NCBI GenBank assembly: GCA_033065855.1 | Contig: JAVXUO010001093.1 | Location: 372,001 to 436,000, forward strand | Length of the DNA stretch: 64,000 bases | Direction: 5' to 3' | Source: Escallonia rubra | Lineage: Eukaryota; Streptophyta; Magnoliopsida; Escalloniales; Escalloniaceae | Shown: positions 12,475 through 24,849 of the stretch, piece after piece | Numbering within the stretch: position 1 is the first letter of the stretch | How the letters are laid out: every line of letters starts with the position of its first letter | Made by a program: the position numbers and the translations under genes | The notes under the pieces: model-generated | The model's database searches: none | What the model was told of the DNA's origin: nothing | Seen by the model: the letters and a program-made list of their open reading frames with translations, nothing else

Positions 12475-13411
12475 ACAAGCATTAATCAGTTGTTGCCTAG
12501 ATACCAGTTTTGGATTATACTTTCTAGACTCACCACTAGGGCATAGCAGTTGGGATGCGCTTGTCAAATATATACATGCAAAGTTACATCAAATGCATGC
12601 AGAGATTACAACACCACTTAAATTCAGTTATACCAAAAGTCCATGCATCCAGGTCGCCAATTATGACTACAAGTGTGAAGCGGAAATCTGTTGAAGTCGT
12701 TTGGCAAGGTCCATTAAGATTACCCCAGCACTGCAACCCATTCCACCAAGGCTGTAGCTCAAAACATCACACCGAAGGCTGTAAGGGTTCATAACCGCAG
12801 CAGAATGAGACGGTGTGGTGTGGAAGGAACCACAATTCACAATAACACTTCCAATATCCTTGGCATTGACGCGGGTTTTCGCCAAGAGCTCCTCAATAGC
12901 ACCAAACATTATAGCCTCAGCCTCCGACCTGCCTCAGGCCAAAAACGGCTTGGGTGGCTTGCTCACGAGTGCTTCGGGGAAGTAGGTCTTCTGACCTAAC
13001 CCCAACCTCTCCAGTATTTTCTTTTGAAAGGCTAAATTCTCTTCTCAAAAAGCTACCAAATTGCGCAGAGTTTTCTAAGAAAGTCTCTTTACTAGCCATA
13101 AGGAATGCATCGGGCTTGTAACATGCAAAGTTCACCAAGTAAACCTTTATCGGACGAGTCATGAAGTAAAGGGTTGTTAAGACAACCGTTAAAGATGAGC
13201 ACAAAGTGACTTTTACAAGGTTTAACTTGAGTTGGTTCCATAGCTGCCGAATTACTAGATCATCGAACGTAACGGTCGAAAGATGGAATAATGTTATGAG
13301 GAGCAGATAAATGAAATAGGTGACAAGAAAATAGAAACCAAGTTTCACATATTTGAGTCTGGCACTAACCAAAACCCTATGGTCAGGGTTCAACTTCTGT
13401 TCCTCTGCCAT
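12475..13411 (-). pseudogene. 3-ketoacyl-CoA synthase (KCS11-like) pseudogene, exon 2 broken by copia LTR
   Basis: The N-terminus MAEEQKLNPD starts at 13411 and is followed by the two hydrophobic segments and the RPIKVYLVNFACYKPD block of KCS enzymes. A frameshift follows GSFLR (about 13035); the [10 protein letters not shown] and [12 protein letters not shown] blocks continue in another frame. A TGA interrupts the next stretch (about 12939). The catalytic-Cys block GGMGCSAG survives. The intron donor after CAG (12688) reads AT instead of GT. The intron is only about 127 bp, and the acceptor appears as AA instead of AG. Exon 2 starts at about 12560 (HPNCYALVVS, NWYLGNN) and has an in-frame stop. 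It ends at about 12475 where the LTR begins. The catalytic His and Asn are lost. It is the third copy of the tandem KCS array. Confidence 0.9.
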
Positions 13412-16400
13412 GTAGGAGGAACACAGAAAGAATAAGAGCTTGTTGGATATATTTCTTACTTGGGGTGGGTGGCTGAGTGTGGAGCTTAGGATTAGAGGGT
13501 TGGGTTTATTTTTCCTTTTTCCTTCCTAAAATGGCCCAAAGTGCTATTTGAAAAAATAGGTGGCCAAGTGAAGTTTTGGGGCCTTGTCATGCTTGCCTAA
13601 CCAGAGAACCTTTCTGCACCAAGTTCACTACATATACATGAACAACCCCTCCGGTGATTCACTTAAAGGGCTAAGAATCATATCCCAATGATATAGGGGT
13701 CCCCTGATTTTTCAGAGAGTGGTATGAGACAAGCTCTACTATTTGAAAAACGTTTGGGTGCAAACCGGATTGTTGGAAGAGTCTACAACTCCCTCATGTC
13801 GCAAAAACTGATGGTCATTGTGTATACTTAGCGGTGTATGGTTAGTGACGCTAAAAATAAGGTTAAGAATCGTCGCTAAAGATGTCGAGAAAGTTGTCAT
13901 TATATTAGGGATTGAAGGTTATTCCTACTACTGATTTGCATCCAAAATCTTTCCTTATTAGTAGGTCCTTATTTAACACTCAATAGGCATCTTCTCATGT
14001 TTTCCGTACGCAAAAATAACATGCTGAAGAAACTTATCCAAACACTGAATGAGTTAAAATTCGTTCAAGTCAATCAGGACTAGAGAGAGCTGTTGGAAGC
14101 ATGACGTTACAATAAACAACTTCAAACGTCCAATTTGTCGCTAAAAGAGTTCTGTAACTTTGATCTTTCCTCTAGCTTTCCTTTTATATTCTCCTCGCGA
14201 CCCTTTGCCGTTTTGCGGAAATTAGAAACTTGTCTAGGGGGCAGTTATATTTTGGACGAGTCCCATTCGTTAGCCTGCTCTGTTGGCCAGAGTCGCCATT
14301 CTATTGTGTATGGATTTAATAATACCATCTTGTAGGACTTTTTGCACCCTAGGGTTCATGTAGCTGCTTTTTAACCACCCTAATTTTGGTGATGGTGACG
14401 AGGTTCCTGTACGTTTTCGCACTTTCTCATTTAATTGTGTTCGTAATCATGCGTGTGGATTGCATTTGGTTCTTCTATTTTTCAGAAATAACAAGCCAAA
14501 ACATTAAAACCAAGCCAACCATTTTAATTAGGTCTCCACCTAGCCATGCACAAGAGCCTATGCTAGCCGTAAGAAGAACCTTCAAGGTTCTACCTCTATT
14601 CATTAATTAATGGTTCAAATGGAAGGCAGTGGTAGCTCGACATCCTTTTTCTTAGTCAGACTTTCGAGTAAAGACTTGCAGGGTTCGTACTTGATGCTTC
14701 AGTATATGGTCCAAAGGGTTGGCGTAAAAGATAATGTCTTGCTTTGAGAGGGGTCAAAGTCAACAGTACGGATTATTATTTTTTTTTTTCTGAGGCTAAA
14801 CTCGGACCATCTTTGGCTAAACGAAATTTATAATAGAGCCCGACTACAATGACCTTATTGATTATAAGGATACTAGATTACCTAGTTAAAAAGACTTAAA
14901 ACTCATCACAAACCTCCCTTTTTCTTTTCAATTGCAATTTTTGAATTATTATATGATGATTTTTGAACATTTCATTTATAGCAAATTTTTTTTTTTTAAA
15001 TAGATAAGCTAGAAACGTGTCACTTGAGCGCCTTCAGCAATTAAAACGTGTGAATCTTATTACCGAAAATGAACTGCTCCCAAAAAAGTAAATCAAATGG
15101 CACCTTTAGCTACTGAAAAGCTTGTAAGAAGTGCGCAGGCTTACAGCTGTGAGGAGATCTACTGCTTCAAATTTGATGTTTTTTACACAGAAAGTGACGA
15201 GGCTTATCTGAAAGGGGCCTTGGCCTCTTAGAGCCTGCTTGGAGGTGAGAAGACCACCAATGAACAAATGCAGTACGCATACGAAACAAACTCCATTTAT
15301 ATATGGTGATCCATGATGTTTCAAGTTAACATGCTAGCGTTGAGGAGTGCTAAGCTATTCAAGCTTAAGAATGGACCGAACGATATATATCGTGCCTGAT
15401 ATCCCTCGCATGAGGATCGTGATTATATGTGAATCGAGAAATCAATAAGATATAAATCGAGATGCAACAGCCACCAAGTGCATAGATAAATGATGATGCC
15501 AAATACAAGCGAGAAGAGTTTAATATAAAACTTTACGCAAGTGTGAGCTGCGATACATTTGAACGATTTTGCTTGTATAACCGGACTGATATTTGGCATG
15601 TACTATTCTAAAATTTTGCCCTATGGTAAAAGGACTTGTACACTCGTCATTTTTCAAAATAAACACCAGATAAACCTACCAATAGACCCACAATTGTGAG
15701 AAGGTGGGGAATTTTTTTTTGCTACAATTGTGGTTGTAGCTCATTAAAAGCTGCAACCTCCTATTCAGACGATCGATTATTGCTAAATATGATCGGTGGT
15801 AAACTTTACTGACAATAACAAGGCGCCTAAAATAAAGAGTTGCAGCCGTTAGCTACAATCATGGTTGCATCAAAACATTAGCAATTTAATTAAAAATGGG
15901 ACATTGTCATCCTTTTCCCATCCCTGGGGAGTTTAAAGCCATTTATCCAAGCTTGACCGATTCATTGCCTTTAGCAACATAAAAGATTTTGGCTGCAACC
16001 AGATACTAGGAATAGCCTACAACTCCCATTATATAACCACTTATTTTTGTTTATTATTGCTAGTGACATTTTTGCATGTCTCTTTAGCAACAATACTTAC
16101 CAATACTTGTTTAGCGTTACTAATTTAAAGCCACTAAGCATATGTAACGACCTTCGGGAGATTAAGGCTCTTCTTCCTACTCAAGTTGCACCCAAAATCA
16201 AAGTTTCGACTGATGTGCACATGAAACTGTGCAGTAACCGCATTTTGACTCTAGGTCTCAAGGAACAAAAACCGATGCATCTCTTGACACAATCCCACAA
16301 GAAGCTGCACTGCAGTAGATATTTTAGAAAGGAAGTGTTCAAGAACAAATGCCTAAGATAAAAGTTCAAGAACCAGTGCTCTTTAAGCCTTCTTGAGACA

Positions 16401-16446
16401 TTATTCCATACATATGCTTTTCCTTCTGAACAGGAAATAGAAAAGT
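13412..16446. other. Intergenic DNA between KCS copies
   Basis: No gene is supported. Around 15719-15880 there are short imperfect inverted repeats built from GCTACAATTGTGGTTGTAGC-like text (15720 and 15856), possibly a decayed foldback or MITE. Open frames at 14135-14610 and 15106-15324 show no domain or codon pattern I recognise. Confidence 0.4.
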
Positions 16447-18433
16447 TCAAGAGCCAATGCGCTGCACAATTGGCACATGAACTGGGAAATCGTTGATCTC
16501 GTCGGTCCATACATTCTCCTCTGTGGATGGATCGATAGTCCTTAAAGCCAGCCATGCAGCGCTGTTGCACTTGAAACCGGATCCAAATGCAATCTGCCAT
16601 GTCCGATCACCTTTCTTCATCCTCCCTTTAGCTTCAGTGTAGGCCAGTTCATACCACAATGAACTACTGGAAGTGTTGCCAAACCTGTATAGAGTCATTC
16701 TTGAAGGCTCCATATGCCACTCTGTGAGCTCGAGGCTCTTCTCGAGCTCGTCCAAAACTGCTCTCCCTCCCGCGTGGATGCAGAAATGCTCGAAAGCAAG
16801 CTTGAAATCCGGAACATACGCTTTGATCTTCACCTTAAAAACCTTCCTCGCGACCAGTGTAGCGAAGAAAAGGAGTTGCTCCGACATGGGTAGGACTAAC
16901 GGGCCGAGCGTCGTGATGTTCGTTCTTAAGGCTTCTCCAGCGACAGCCATTACGTCTTTCGAGAGTGTAACTCCGGTCGTCCTGGCTTCGTCCTCCTCCT
17001 GGAGCACACACTTGTAAGATTTGTCATCGGAGCCATTGTGGGTTCTTACTGTTTGAAGGAGTTGGTACTTTGAACGGCCGCGGTCGGATGGTCGGTTTGA
17101 CAGGAGGATTGCCGCGCCACCCATGCGGAAGATGCAGTTTGTGACAAGCATTGGCCGGTTGTTGCCAAGATACCAACTTAGGGTAATGGTTTCCATGCTC
17201 ACAACCAGGGCATAGCTGTTAGGGTTCACCTGTTACAGTGGCATACATATGGGAAGTTACTAGAAGATGTCAATCTTTTCAAGTTTGTATTCCAAACATT
17301 GCATTCAAACATGCAATCCATATTTTCTGGAACAATAAAAAGTAAGGAATTGATATTTCTTGTCTGAAATTAAACGAACGGACCTCATCTTGTCTCACAT
17401 GAACAGTAACCGTTAAGTTATAGTGGTATATTTCATTTTGAGAGCGAGAACATCACTTTTCAAAAAGAATCGATGACTCTTGTTGATTTAAAAAAGAAAT
17501 ACCGCTTTAGTTTGACGCGATAGATTTGTGTGTCAAATATCTTACTTGTAGCTTAAACAACTTGAACAAGAACAAGCAACATATAGATATAACTTTTCCT
17601 ACCAAAATTGGAAATTCGTTGGCGTTGTCTTGTAGATCGATAATGGCATTCAAGAAGGTAAACTAGAAAAATTGGTTAAACCTGACCTGCATAAGGTGTT
17701 TGGCTAGGTCAATTGAGATTATCCCCGCGCTACAACCCATGCCAGCAAGGTTATAGCTCAAAACCTTGCTCCGCAGCTTGTAATGGTTCACAACCGTGGC
17801 GGAAAGCGATGGTGTTGGATTGAACACACCGGAATTCACCACAAGAATCCCGATATCTTTGACTTTGACGCCCGTTTTCGCTAGGAGTCCGTCAATGGCA
17901 CCAAACATCACCATCTCCGCCTCCTTCCTGGCCTCCGCCAAACACGGGTTTGGCGGGGACCGCATGAGTGCTTCGGGGAAGTAGGTCTTCTGACCTAACC
18001 CCGACCTCTCCAAGATTTTTCTCTGAAAGGCTATATTCTCTTCACTGAAAATCCCAACACGCGAAGACAGCTCCAAAAACTTTTCTTTGCTACACATGAG
18101 ATTCGCGTTAGGCTTGTAACATGTAAAGTCCACTAGGTAAACCTTTCTCGGACGATTCATAAAGTTCACTGTAGCTAAAAAGATTGCCAAGGCTGAGCAT
18201 AGAATCACACTAACAAGATTAAACTCGAGGTGATTATTGCATATTTGGAGGAAATCTTGGCCATTAAGCGTCAAAATATGGACCGACACTATGAGGAGTA
18301 GTGGTACGAGCAATACGTACGTTGAATGAGCGACCAGATAGTGGTAACCAAGCTTCACATACTTGAGCCGTATCGAAAAGGGTCTAGTCATAGGCTTCAA
18401 TATCTTCTCGTCTCGCAATGGTAACGACCCCAT
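16447..18433 (-). CDS. KCS11-like: 3-ketoacyl-CoA synthase, KCS11-like (copy B)
   Basis: KCS condenses malonyl-CoA with a long-chain acyl-CoA, the first and rate-limiting step of very-long-chain fatty acid elongation on the endoplasmic reticulum. Two exons, 18433-17687 and 17229-16447, are joined by a phase-0 intron of 457 bp with CAG|GTCAGG donor and AACAG|GTG acceptor. The product is 509 aa. The ATG at 18433 ([10 protein letters not shown]) is the first in frame. Two hydrophobic segments lie near residues 30-90. The catalytic triad is Cys234 (GMGCSAG), His401 (FCIHAGGR) and Asn434 (RFGNTSSSS). The sequence reads as KCS11/KCS10-group throughout, including the [15 protein letters not shown] and [11 protein letters not shown] blocks. 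One oddity is NLAGMGC, where the family has NLGGMGC. It looks functional and is flanked by a pseudogene and an intact paralogue on the same strand. Confidence 0.93.
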
Positions 18434-21400
18434 TGTGAGATTTTGTGAAACACTATACAAGATTTGACTAGGCAAGAAGAAGTAAAATCCCCACTAATCA
18501 AAACAAGCAAATTGCTGAAAATTTGGAGATTGAGCATCAAGCAAAAGTGAACTTAGTAGAGAAGTTCCATCATAGAGATCAAGTTTTATCTTTGCCCAAC
18601 AAGAAGCTGGAGTGGGGATTGAGTGAATGAGATTGTTGCGCTGGAAAGTGGGAACTGCAAGAGTTTTTTGCAACTACCGTAACGGGCTTCTGATTTTTAG
18701 CCCGCCTAAAATGTGTGCAGCTCATTCACATGTTACCCAAAGAATTCAAAGTGAAATGGTTAAGGAGAACTGTTTATTGTTTCATATAGGAAAGTAATAT
18801 TTGAGCTATTTGAACTCCAAAAGTGTCGCTAAAGCTCTTTTAGAGTGACACTTTAAAGACTTTTGGTGGCAAAAGTAGAACTCAAACGGTAAAAAATGAA
18901 GCTCAAATACAAATTCGCTTGAGATATTAACGATGTGATGTAATTTCTGTAATTAGAGTAGATGGTTGGTTGAGAGTATATTTACCGAGAGTTTTCCTTA
19001 ATTAATTTGGTCAAATATTAAAAAACATTACCCTATTTACAACAATTACACATGCCAAAACATGAACTTACCATAGAAAACTTCTTTGGTAAATGTTGCC
19101 TTTTGCTTATTGGTCAATATTAGCTCAACATATAGTAGTCAGTAGAATTTGTCATAGCCAACCCATGCTAAAGACATAAATCTAGAAAGAAAAAGTTTTG
19201 TTAATTAATTAGGTACGTTTGACAACCTAAAATGGCTCATTCTGAAGAAAACCGATAATATATAGCGCTCCACTTTTTAATTACTGCATACATTTGCTTT
19301 TGTCGGTAAAGGTTTTAAGTGACACTTTTAATATTTTTAGTGTCAATTTTTCAAGCTTTATAATGAATACGAAGTGTTAGTGCTAACTGAAGTGCCATTA
19401 TCAACCTCTTTTTTAATAGCCTAGATTCGTTTTTATACCGTTAACGGATTATTCTTTAAATTCATGAAAGAGCATTTTCCTTGATATACATTTCTTTTCT
19501 TGAATTATAATTGCTTCACAAGATATTTTATGATCGTTGTTACCTCCTTGGACCTTTGTTGGTCCCTTTCCAAAGCGGTCGTTGTTTCTCATGAATTTTT
19601 GTGAATGCACTGATATTTAGTCAAAAAATAAAATAAAAAATTTAACATTCAGCAGCGTTATACATCTAGAAACCAAAAAAAGAAAAACAAAAGACTACTT
19701 TTAATTTATAAAAAAAAAAAAGGAAAGATAATATTATGTAAGGCTGAGGTGCTATTTGGATTTTGACCTTTTATTATATACGGAGTATTAATATTAGGAA
19801 AATTTACATTGTTCGGGTACATTTATAAAATAGCGTGTGTTGTCACATTCCTCAACTACGAGTGGCTAAAGAGGCCTTGTTTGGACGATATGGGCTTTCG
19901 TTGTTGGGCCACCTTTTACCAAACAAATTACTTTAGACGGAGGTTGGCAAGTGTATGTTTTTTGTCAAATGCTAGGACCATGGTAATGACCTATACTTCT
20001 TTCAAAGCAACACAGATAAGGATTCTCTTATGGTTGATGCCTCGGAAGCGAACTCACGGGTTTGTCGAGCGGGTGAGAGCGAGAGCGTTCTCCGCTTTCA
20101 GGACGATTATTGGGCCCGTACGTTTACCATATTCGTTTTTTATTTTTCATTTTCATGATTTTCGTATTCAGTTTGAAAATATGCTCCTGTACTTTTATCA
20201 TTTTCACAAAAAAAAAATTTAGCTACTTTTTTTTTTTTTTTTCTTATATTGGGTTAAGTTTGGGTGAGAAAAGTTGAAAACAACTTGAATATGTTTTCAG
20301 TTTTTTGTCACTATTTGAATAATTTTACTCAAAACGAAAACAGAAAACGGTAAAAGTACACCAAAAAAAGAATCTTTTTTTATCATCATTGCAAAAAACA
20401 GAAAACGAATATGATAAATGTACGGGCCTAATTTAATAATTATTTTACTTGCTAGTCTTAAGAAGTACTGAGGTTGCGTATGCCTTTGAGAATTGAATTA
20501 GGAAATTGCAAGGTATGTTTTACATTTTCTCTTCACCCCCCTACAGATAAAAAAGTTGCCTCGGCCTATTTCTCTACTTTTATTGAGACTTGATTGAAAA
20601 GTGCTGCAACATGTAGGTTTTCAAAACAAAAAAAGAGAGGAAAGTGTGACAGAAAGAAAGTACACAGGCATACTTTCATGTTTTTTATGTTAGAACTAGA
20701 TGGAGGGGGAAGGACACAGTAGGCTACCATCTAAATTTGGTTGCTTTGAGAATTTGGTAAGCTTACCAACAGCATGCTACTCCTTATAAATTAAGCACAG
20801 CATGCATCAAGACAGCAATAAAAAGAAGAAAAGAAAAGACGGGAGAAAGAAAGGAATTCAAAGAAAGTAGTTTGATGGCATTGCAGTAATGAAAACTAGC
20901 AGCAACAATCTTTCTCAATTGCATCATTGATCATGAAACCATGGCCGCTTCTATGCTTTTAAAGGCAATGCCTTTTGGAAATAAAACAATGTCAACCATA
21001 TGCATTCAAACTACCACAACCGAAGAGAGGAAGTTGAGAAATTAAAGGAGGGCCGTGCCAATGCCTTCCAACATTCATACAAACACATGCACTAAGGACG
21101 CTGGACGTGCCTTTTATCTTGCAAGATGGAAACAGCTGTTTTTTGGCCGAGCAGGAAGGAACCGAAAAGGAAGACTAAACAATGGCTGGAAATGATTGAC
21201 AGGTAAAAGGCACCCCCATGGATGACCAGCATGCACAACTTTGGGCCCTTCATGGCTTGTAAGTGCAAAACAAGTTTAGCTGGAAAATGGTGACAGCTTT
21301 AAGTTGGAGATGATGGCAAAGCTGTACTAGAGCAATGGTTAAGCCACCCTAATAAATGGGGTTGGTCTGATATAACTCCCTCTAGTTGACTTCATTGAAG

Positions 21401-22152
21401 ATGTGTCAACTTGGTACTGATTCAACTCCTACCATAGTTATAACCCTCATTTCTGAAAAGAGGTAAAGTGTTGTGTTGTACAGTATCAATTTAATGATGG
21501 CTGCTAATATTTGACCAAGTACTAGTTCATCCGCAGTATAGCTTGAAATTGTCTGCCAGAATCAACAATATACTTGTCATTAATGTCACCAACAGTTATG
21601 CGTAAAAAATGAAACGGAGCGGTGATAACACGTGAAGTTGTAAACGGGTTGTAGCGAATAAATTTATCAACAGAATCCACATATATTACAGCCGCGCCAG
21701 GACTCCAGCAGCAAGCAGCCCAGTTAGAGGTTCAACAAAAAGCAAAACCTCGTTAAGGACCTAGTTCTTGTATCAGGTCTGGATCTTCTCCAGAAACAAT
21801 AGTCAACCATTTATGATCTATATTGGCTTAGCTTTTGCCTCCTAATATGGAGATCCACCTTAATTGTTTCCATTTTTGGATGCTAATTTCATTTTGTTTC
21901 CTACCCATCTCACTATAAAATAGAGAAGAAAAACTGAGTTCAGTCACAAAAAATAATTATAGTGAAGCTATTCGCGGTTACATAAATGTTTTCAATTAAG
22001 TGAAATACACTAGAATACAATCACATAGCAGGCAGAAAACTTCTCCTGAAGGATAGACCATAATCATGTTTTTAATGGAATCATATAATCACCATAATCA
22101 TGTTTTTTATGGTGTCATATAATCAGTCCCTCTCAAACAAGATTGAAATTGT
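18434..22152. other. Intergenic DNA between KCS copies B and C
   Basis: No gene is supported. It holds the MITE at 20113-20428 and a short hairpin-prone stretch at about 18823-18860 (AGTGTCGCTAAAGCTCTTTT and its near inverse). The 5' leader and promoter of copy B should lie just above 18433, but I see no clear TATA box. The ORF at 19809-20222 runs into the MITE and is not a credible gene. Confidence 0.4.
20113..20428. mobile_element. MITE with about 28-bp terminal inverted repeats (copy 1 of a local family)
   Basis: The left end GGCCCGTACGTTTACCATAT is matched in inverse at the right end (ATATGATAAATGTACGGGCC). The interior has no coding capacity. A second, right-truncated copy of the same sequence lies at 56208-56470. 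No clear target-site duplication was found, so the superfamily is left open. Confidence 0.7.
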
Positions 22153-24493
22153 TCAAGAACCAATGTGCTCCACTTTAGGCACATGAACTGGAAATTCATT
22201 GATCTCATCCATCCAAGGGTTCTTCTCCTTAGCCGGATCGATGGTCCTCAACGCATGCCACACAGCACTGTTACACTTGAAACCCGACCCAAACGCAATT
22301 TGCCATGTGCGGTCACCCTTTCGGATCCTTCCCTTAGCCTCAGTATAGGCCAATTCATACCATAATGAACTACTAGAAGTGTTGCCAAACCTGTAGAGAG
22401 TCATTCTTGAAGGCTCCATGTGCCATTCAGAGAGTTCAAGATTCTTTTCTAGCTCATCCAACACTGCTCTTCCTCCCGCATGGATGCAGAAATGCTCAAA
22501 CGCGAGCTTAAAATCTGGAATGTATGGCTTGATTTTCATCTTGAAAACCTTTCGTGCGACAAGGGTAGCAAAAAATAGGATTTGCTCGGACATTGGAAGG
22601 ACTAATGGCCCGAGTGTTGTGATATTCGTCTTCAAGGCCTCTCCCGCTACAGCCATTAAATCTTTTGAGAGGGCGACACCAATTTTCTTTTGTTCATCCT
22701 CTTCTTGGAACACACAGCCGTAACTTCTGTCATCAGCACCTTTGTGGGTTCGTATGGTATGGATGAGTTGATACTTTGAGCGATGGCGGTCAGATGATCT
22801 GTTCGAGAGGAGGATTGCAGCCCCACCCATGCGGAAGAGGCAGTTCGAGACGAGCATAGACCGATTGTTGCCGAAGTACCAATTCAGGGTTATATTTTCC
22901 ATGCTCACTACGAGGGCATAGGAGTTAGGCTGCACCTGTTACAATGATAGAAATATTGTTAGATTTTTTAGCAGAATTTCCTCTATTCTACATACACGCA
23001 TGTTTAGTTACATGCCATTCTCAAGAGATTTCTCTTTCAAAAAGGAAGTAGTACATATTTAAAGAACTATAGTATGCTAGACCTAAGTAAGATCTAGCGT
23101 GGAATGGAACCTCAGAGTGTCACATGGTATCTAAGTACCGCATGAACTATGAACTTTTTGCTTCTTCCAAGGGAAAACTAGTCACAAACTTTTTCAGAGA
23201 GTGGGCAGGCTTCTAAAAACCAACCTCTTTTGAGTTATTAGGATCACCCCACAACAGGCAGCTTTAGCCGGACATATCAATAAATACTGACCCATATACG
23301 TACGAAGCATGAATGCATATCTCCCTCAATCTTTGGTGGATCATCTTTTATCAAGAGCCTTATACGATTACTGAGTGAAGACAACAAACTAGACGATAAA
23401 GGGTTGAAACTTTTGTGCTTGGCGTTTCCTTCTATACATTTTCATGAAATGGTTTCAATTTTGGCTCATTACTACAAGTTTGTTGGTCTTTTGGAACATT
23501 TGCACTAAGAAAAACATGGAATTGAATCGTTTGTTTGCTGTAACACTAGTTATCAAAACAGACCCCCCAGATCAAGCCACTTCAACACGATCCAGTACTC
23601 ATAAGAGTAAAATTTTGAAAATTGTAAACAAACATGCACAACAATGTATTCGACCTTCGATTGCAATTTAAACAACATACAACCAAAATGGACAGCAGAC
23701 CTACTATGGAAAAGTGACCAACCTGTAAGAGCTGTTTAGCGAGGTCAATTGAAATTAGGCCAGCACTGCAGCCCATGCCACCAAGATTGTAGCTCAGAAC
23801 ATTCCCTCTGAGCTTGTAATGATTCACAACCATAGCCGAAAGGGACGGCGTGGGATTAAACAAGCTGCAGTTCACCACAAGAATGCCAATGTCCTTAGCC
23901 TTGACACCGGTTTTCGCCAACAGCTCGTCTATCGCCCCGAACATCACCATCTCCGCCTCCTTCCTCGCCTCCGCCATACACGGGTTAGGCGGGACCCGTA
24001 ACACGGCCTCCGGGAAATAAGTCTTCTGCCCCAACCCCGACCTCTCCAGAATTTTCTTCTGGAACGCCAAGTTTTCGTCGGTAAACGTACCCGCTTGGCC
24101 TGACCTCTCCATGAAAATTTCTTTCGTGCACATACGTGCCGGTTCGGGCTTAAAACATGCAAAGTTGACCAGGTAAATCTTCTTAGGCCGGCTCATGTAA
24201 TAAAGGGTGGCCAAAAAGACCATCAAAGCTGAACACAGAACAATTGTGACAATATTGAATTTGAGGTGGTTCCACAGTTGGATCACATCTTGAGGGGTAA
24301 GAGTGGAAACTTGGGCTGAAGCAACAAACAACAAAGGAGTGAGCAATAGGTACATGGCATGGGAGATCAAGTAGTGGTAACCAAGCTTCACATATTTGAG
24401 CCTAACTGATAAAAGAAAGTTAGGGAGCTTGTTCTTGCTTCTTTCAGGTTGAGTTTCAACCGAAATCGAACCAGTTTCTGCTACTTGAGGCAT
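22153..24493 (-). CDS. KCS11-like: 3-ketoacyl-CoA synthase, KCS11-like (copy C)
   Basis: This is an ER-bound condensing enzyme of very-long-chain fatty acid elongation. Exon 1 is 24493-23723 and exon 2 is 22935-22153. A phase-0 intron of 787 bp sits at the same codon as in copy B (CAG|GTTGGT donor, AACAG|GTG acceptor). The product is 517 aa, usual for the family. The ATG at 24493 ([11 protein letters not shown]) is the first in-frame one. Two hydrophobic N-terminal segments follow the [16 protein letters not shown] block. Catalytic residues are Cys242 ([10 protein letters not shown]), His409 (FCIHAGGR) and Asn442 (RFGNTSSSS). [16 protein letters not shown] is canonical, so this copy is the more conserved of the pair. 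It probably supplies wax, cuticle or membrane VLCFAs; the chain-length preference cannot be read from sequence. It is tandem with copy B, 3.7 kb away. Confidence 0.95.
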
Positions 24494-24712
24494 TTTACCT
24501 CTCAACAAATCACCAACACAAACACCTCAGCAGCCCAAAACCAGACCTTTCCCGGAAGTTTAGTAGACTTTTGAAGGACAATGAAGAGATCCCAGATGGC
24601 AAAAGAAGGGAAAGAGTGAAGAAACTAGACTAAAGCTTTAATGGAGGCTCTTTTAGCAGTTGGGGCTTTCGGGACTTGGGTTGTGAAGAGGATTGGCCAA
24701 GAATATGAAAGA

Positions 24713-24719
24713 AAATATA
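24713..24719 (-). promoter_or_regulatory. Possible TATA box of KCS copy C
   Basis: On the minus strand the sequence CTATATTTT lies about 220 bp upstream of the ATG at 24493. It would place the transcription start near 24685. A second TATA-like site (TTTTAAATTC) lies near 24770, so the choice is uncertain. Confidence 0.3.
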
Positions 24720-24849
24720 GGGAGACAGAGAGGCAGATGGGCTTGCAAGAATGGAGCGGTGGGAGAATTTAAAAGGAGTATGCGTGGGGACTGTTTGAGG
24801 AGGAAGGCCGGGGGGGTGAAAACCAGCCAACTACCCCCAACGAACTTTT

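Noticed and set aside
15106-15324. Minus-strand 72-codon frame as a gene
   Set aside because: No recognisable family, and no splice-compatible neighbour found.
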